6,426 bases of DNA. It comes from Phycisphaerae bacterium. GTDB lineage: Bacteria > Planctomycetota > Phycisphaerae > Phycisphaerales > SM1A02. A program made the position numbers and the translations under genes. Position 1 is the first letter of the stretch. Every line of letters begins with the position of its first letter. Positions 5,353 through 6,426 of this stretch are shown piece by piece. Where the stretch lies: positions 1-6,426 of the forward strand of contig NYVS01000037.1 of the NCBI GenBank assembly GCA_002684755.1, written 5' to 3'. A model generated the notes under the pieces. The model ran no database searches. It saw only the letters and a program-made list of their open reading frames with translations, and was not told where the DNA came from.

Positions 5353-5399
5353 GAACGAACGGCTCCACGACCTCGAAGAGACCGTGGAGTCCGTTGTTC
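5353..5399 (-). terminator. 21-bp hairpin just downstream of the ferredoxin gene, possible terminator or 3' stabiliser
   Basis: The arms 5353-5374 and 5378-5399 form 21 base pairs around a 3-nt loop, with only two single-base bulges (5357 and 5390). Two pairs near the loop are G-U wobbles in minus-strand RNA and would be A-C mismatches in plus-strand RNA. This points to a role in the ferredoxin transcript, whose stop codon ends 26 nt earlier. No U-tract follows, so classical intrinsic termination is uncertain; 3'-end protection or a factor-assisted stop are alternatives. Confidence 0.5.
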
Positions 5400-5425
5400 G
5401 TTTCAACCCGGTTCGAACGATCCGG

Positions 5426-5695
5426 TCACCCGTTGTTCTTGAACCAGTCCGAATTGATCTGGATGTACTTGTGCCACTCGGAGGGAAGATCCTCTTCCGG
5501 GAAGATCGCCTGCACGGGGCACTCGTCGACGCACAGGCCGCAGTCGATGCACGTGTCCGGATCGATGTAGAGCTGGTCGGCGGCGTCGTGCTTCTCGCCG
5601 TCGTCCGTCGTCGGATGAATGCAGTCGACGGGACAGACTTCGACGCATGCGGTGTCCTTCGTACCGATGCACGGTTCGGCGATGATGTGGGCCAT
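5426..5695 (-). CDS. 7Fe ferredoxin, [3Fe-4S][4Fe-4S] type
   Basis: This 89-residue soluble protein begins MAHIIAEPCIG. Its cysteines are C9, C17, C21, C25 and C49, C52, C55, C59. By the pattern of Azotobacter FdI and the Bacillus and Thermus 7Fe ferredoxins, C9, C17 and C59 should hold the [3Fe-4S] cluster, and C21, C49, C52 and C55 the [4Fe-4S] cluster, with C25 free. CVEVCPVDCI (17-26) is the family hallmark. The FdI position of the extra Cys (C11) is Thr12 here, as in many other members. The role is one-electron transfer in the cytosol; the partner enzyme is not shown by the neighbours. The start ATG at 5695 has AGGAGG (minus strand 5711-5706) at 10 nt spacing. A strong hairpin lies just downstream. 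The gene has its own gap on either side and is probably monocistronic. Annotated homologues are often named fdxA, but I leave the symbol blank. Confidence 0.96.
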   Translation of the reverse strand: MAHIIAEPCIGTKDTACVEVCPVDCIHPTTDDGEKHDAADQLYIDPDTCIDCGLCVDECPVQAIFPEEDLPSEWHKYIQINSDWFKNNG

Positions 5696-5748
5696 CGAGC
5701 GGAATCCTCCTGGGCTGGCGGGTCGATCACCGCCGGGTTTTCGGGAAC

Positions 5749-5756
5749 GCAGTCTA
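5749..5756 (-). promoter_or_regulatory. Possible -10 element TAGACT for the ferredoxin gene
   Basis: The minus strand reads TAGACTGC from 5756, which would start transcription near 5744 and give a leader of about 50 nt containing AGGAGG. The same octamer precedes the glycosyltransferase gene. The hexamer 17 bp upstream (GCGGAT) does not resemble a -35 box, so this is tentative. Confidence 0.3.
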
Positions 5757-5828
5757 GTCGATCAATCGGACCGATCCGCGGCGGAATCCCCTTTTCGAGC
5801 GAGGGTTTTCGCGATCACCGCCCCAATG

Positions 5829-5858
5829 AAAAACCCGGAGCCTGTGAGGGCTCCGGGT
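5829..5858 (-). terminator. Rho-independent terminator of the histone-like gene
   Basis: On the minus strand a perfect 10-bp GC-rich stem (plus-strand arms 5833-5842 and 5849-5858) with a 6-nt loop is followed directly by TTTTT (5833-5829). It lies 52 nt after the stop codon of the histone-like gene. This is a textbook intrinsic terminator, and it separates that gene from the ferredoxin gene downstream. Confidence 0.92.
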
Positions 5859-5910
5859 CGAGTGATGCATGTCCATGGCCGGCTCCGTCCGAGAACGAAG
5901 CTCGACTGGA

Positions 5911-6285
5911 TCACCGCTTCCTGCGTGTGGCCTTCTTGCGAGTGGCCTTCTTCTTCGCAGTCTTCTTGGCGGCCTTCTTACGGGTCGTCTTCTTCTTGGC
6001 GGCCTTCTTGCGAGTGGTCTTCTTCTTCGCAGTCTTCTTCTTGGCGACCTTCTTGCGGGTCGTCTTCTTCTTGGCGGCCTTCTTGCGAGTGGTCTTCTTC
6101 TTCGCAGTCTTCTTGGCGGCCTTCTTGCGGGTCGTCTTCTTCTTGGCGGCCTTCTTGCGAGTGGTCTTCTTCTTGGCGGCCTTCTTACGGGTCGTCTTCT
6201 TCTTGGCGGTCTTCTTGGCAGCCTTCTTACGCGTGGTCTTCTTGGCGACCTTCTTGCGAGTCGCCTTCTTCTTTTTCTTGGCCAT
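5911..6285 (-). CDS. Histone-H1-like, Lys/Ala/Thr-rich repetitive DNA-binding protein
   Basis: This 124-residue protein is built from only six amino acids: Lys 61, Ala 24, Thr 23, Arg 13, Val 2 and Met 1, so about 60% are basic and none is acidic or aromatic. After MAKKKKK it consists of repeats of [AT]TRKK[AV]AKK(K) with TAKKK inserts (four copies), ending ATRKKATRRKR. Ten [AT]TRKK cores can be counted. This matches the Lys/Ala-rich tails of eukaryotic histone H1 and the bacterial H1-like proteins (chlamydial Hc1/Hc2, AlgP-type), which bind and compact DNA without sequence specificity. The tail here stands alone, with no globular domain. I chose the ATG at 6285 over 6291 because AAAGGAG (6300-6294) is 8 nt from 6285 but only 2 nt from 6291. 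The leader carries a hairpin next to that site and the gene ends in a strong terminator, so it is monocistronic. Binding to RNA rather than DNA cannot be excluded. Confidence 0.9.
   Translation of the reverse strand: MAKKKKKATRKKVAKKTTRKKAAKKTAKKKTTRKKAAKKKTTRKKAAKKKTTRKKAAKKTAKKKTTRKKAAKKKTTRKKVAKKKTAKKKTTRKKAAKKKTTRKKAAKKTAKKKATRKKATRRKR
5932..6264 (-). repeat. Higher-order coding repeat inside the histone-like gene
   Basis: The gene is a coding minisatellite with units of about 9-10 codons. Two DNA subtypes alternate along the plus strand: A, ending CGGGTCGTC (at 5981, 6056, 6128, 6188), and B, with CGAGTGGTC (at 6011, 6086, 6158). A-to-A spacings are 75, 72 and 60 bp and B-to-B spacings 75 and 72 bp, so the block that duplicated was an A+B pair with a variable TAKKK insert. 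Confidence 0.85.
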
Positions 6286-6293
6286 GAACATGG

Positions 6294-6300
6294 CTCCTTT
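6294..6300 (-). promoter_or_regulatory. Ribosome binding site deciding the histone-like start
   Basis: The minus strand reads AAAGGAG, a strong Shine-Dalgarno. It stands 8 nt before the ATG at 6285, giving MAKKKKK, and only 2 nt before the ATG at 6291, giving MFMAKK. The downstream ATG is therefore the likely start. Confidence 0.8.
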
Positions 6301-6301
6301 A

Positions 6302-6341
6302 GTTGCGCTGTCGGAGTGTCGGAGAGAGTGGCCGGCGCAAC
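6302..6341 (-). promoter_or_regulatory. Leader hairpin with tandem octamer loop next to the ribosome binding site
   Basis: GTTGCGC (6302-6308) and GCGCAAC (6335-6341) are exact reverse complements. The 26-nt loop contains a perfect tandem octamer, TGTCGGAG at 6309-6316 and 6317-6324. In the mRNA the 3' arm ends 1 nt before AAAGGAG, so folding or protein binding here could affect translation. No known riboswitch matches. Confidence 0.35.
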
Positions 6342-6360
6342 GACGACTACTCGTAAGAAA

Positions 6361-6389
6361 TTTGTACCCTCTTCGGACGACTATGGGAA
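6361..6389 (-). promoter_or_regulatory. Candidate promoter of the histone-like gene
   Basis: On the minus strand TTCCCA (6389-6384, 4 of 6 consensus) and TACAAA (6366-6361, 4 of 6) are 17 bp apart in a locally A+T-rich stretch. Transcription would start near 6354, upstream of the leader hairpin. Confidence 0.35.
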
Positions 6390-6394
6390 GAACC

Positions 6395-6400
6395 TTGACA
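6395..6400 (+). promoter_or_regulatory. Consensus -35 box TTGACA near the right edge
   Basis: A perfect TTGACA is followed by an A-run. At 17-18 bp the matching -10 would be GATGAA or ATGAAT, both poor, and the window ends there. It may belong to a plus-strand gene beyond the window that diverges from the histone-like gene. Confidence 0.25.
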
Positions 6401-6426
6401 AAAAACGTTCGCGAGTCGATGAATGC

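Larger units (their letters stand above)
4842..5425. other. 584-bp intergenic region without a convincing gene, rich in inverted repeats
   Basis: All open frames here are Arg/Ser-rich shadow-like sequences without a ribosome binding site or recognisable motif, so I call no CDS. The sequence nevertheless is not featureless. Strong inverted repeats lie at 4933-4962, 5142-5175, 5233-5275, 5282-5311, 5317-5338 and 5353-5399, with smaller ones at 4911-4924 (CACC/GGTG), 4996-5010 (ACGGG/CCCGT) and 5341-5352 (ATCGG-TT-CCGAT). A 9-bp direct repeat GGATCCTCG occurs at 5018 and 5068. The section around 5101-5130 is richer in A+T than its surroundings and includes an imperfect hairpin followed by ATTTTT, a weak candidate terminator for the plus-strand gene ending at 4841. 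I do not see the signatures of tRNA, RNase P RNA, SRP RNA or tmRNA. Confidence 0.6.

Noticed and set aside
5351..5425. Plus-strand open frame starting at 5351 with a plausible coiled-coil-like start (MNERLHDLEETVESVV)
   Set aside because: It continues codon-for-codon antisense through the certain ferredoxin gene and then the histone-like gene, has no ribosome binding site, and its first part is the 21-bp hairpin.
5932..6264. CRISPR array or non-coding satellite
   Set aside because: The units are contiguous without unique spacers, vary in multiples of three, and encode a recognised basic repeat protein.
5619..6287. Plus-strand open frame with Ser-Trp-Arg-Pro repeats
   Set aside because: It is the opposite strand of the Lys-rich repeat, which cannot create stop codons there; the minus strand has the ribosome binding site, terminator and known protein type.
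6302..6341. Integron attC-like site
   Set aside because: The GTT...AAC ends have the wrong order for attC outer boxes, the inner boxes are missing, and there is no integrase or cassette structure.

Overview
This is a GC-rich bacterial window with eight genes that I can support. The best guess for the organism is a planctomycete (Planctomycetota), possibly of the Phycisphaerae. That guess rests on three things: the small membrane-protein pair, which resembles planctomycetal proteins, the Lys/Ala/Thr-rich histone-H1-like protein, and the many lineage-specific hypothetical genes. It is a judgement from recall, not a database result. The window looks like ordinary chromosome: no transposase, integrase, CRISPR array, tRNA or rRNA is visible.

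Layout from left to right. (1) 2-1090 (+) is the 3' part of a DEAD-box RNA helicase gene of the RhlE/RhlB type with a long basic tail; the 5' part lies outside the window. (2) Convergent to it, 1133-1882 (-) is an MtfA-type zinc peptidase. (3) Divergent from mtfA, 1942-2598 (+) is a two-helix membrane protein of unknown function. It is followed 61 nt later by a family-2-like glycosyltransferase, 2660-3532 (+). (4) Convergent to that, two small membrane-protein genes overlap as ATGA and form a translationally coupled pair, 4336 down to 3558 (-). (5) Divergent from the pair, 4428-4841 (+) is a small soluble protein with duplicated [DE]RR-x-G-xx-RR motifs and a possible LexA-like helix-turn-helix segment. 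(6) 4842-5425 is a gap of about 580 bp with no convincing gene but an unusually dense series of inverted repeats. (7) 5426-5695 (-) is a 7Fe ferredoxin. (8) 5911-6285 (-) is the histone-like protein, ending in a textbook intrinsic terminator at 5829-5858; its leader carries a hairpin next to the ribosome binding site.

The genes do not form one pathway. The helicase and the histone-like protein act on nucleic acids, MtfA and ferredoxin are housekeeping functions, and the rest are envelope proteins or unknowns. I found no clear new multi-gene system. The items most worth a second look are the inverted-repeat cluster at 4933-5399, the higher-order repeat inside the histone-like gene with its leader hairpin, the non-canonical DEAD-box motifs (DEGD, and His for the last Arg of motif VI), and the coupled membrane-protein pair.
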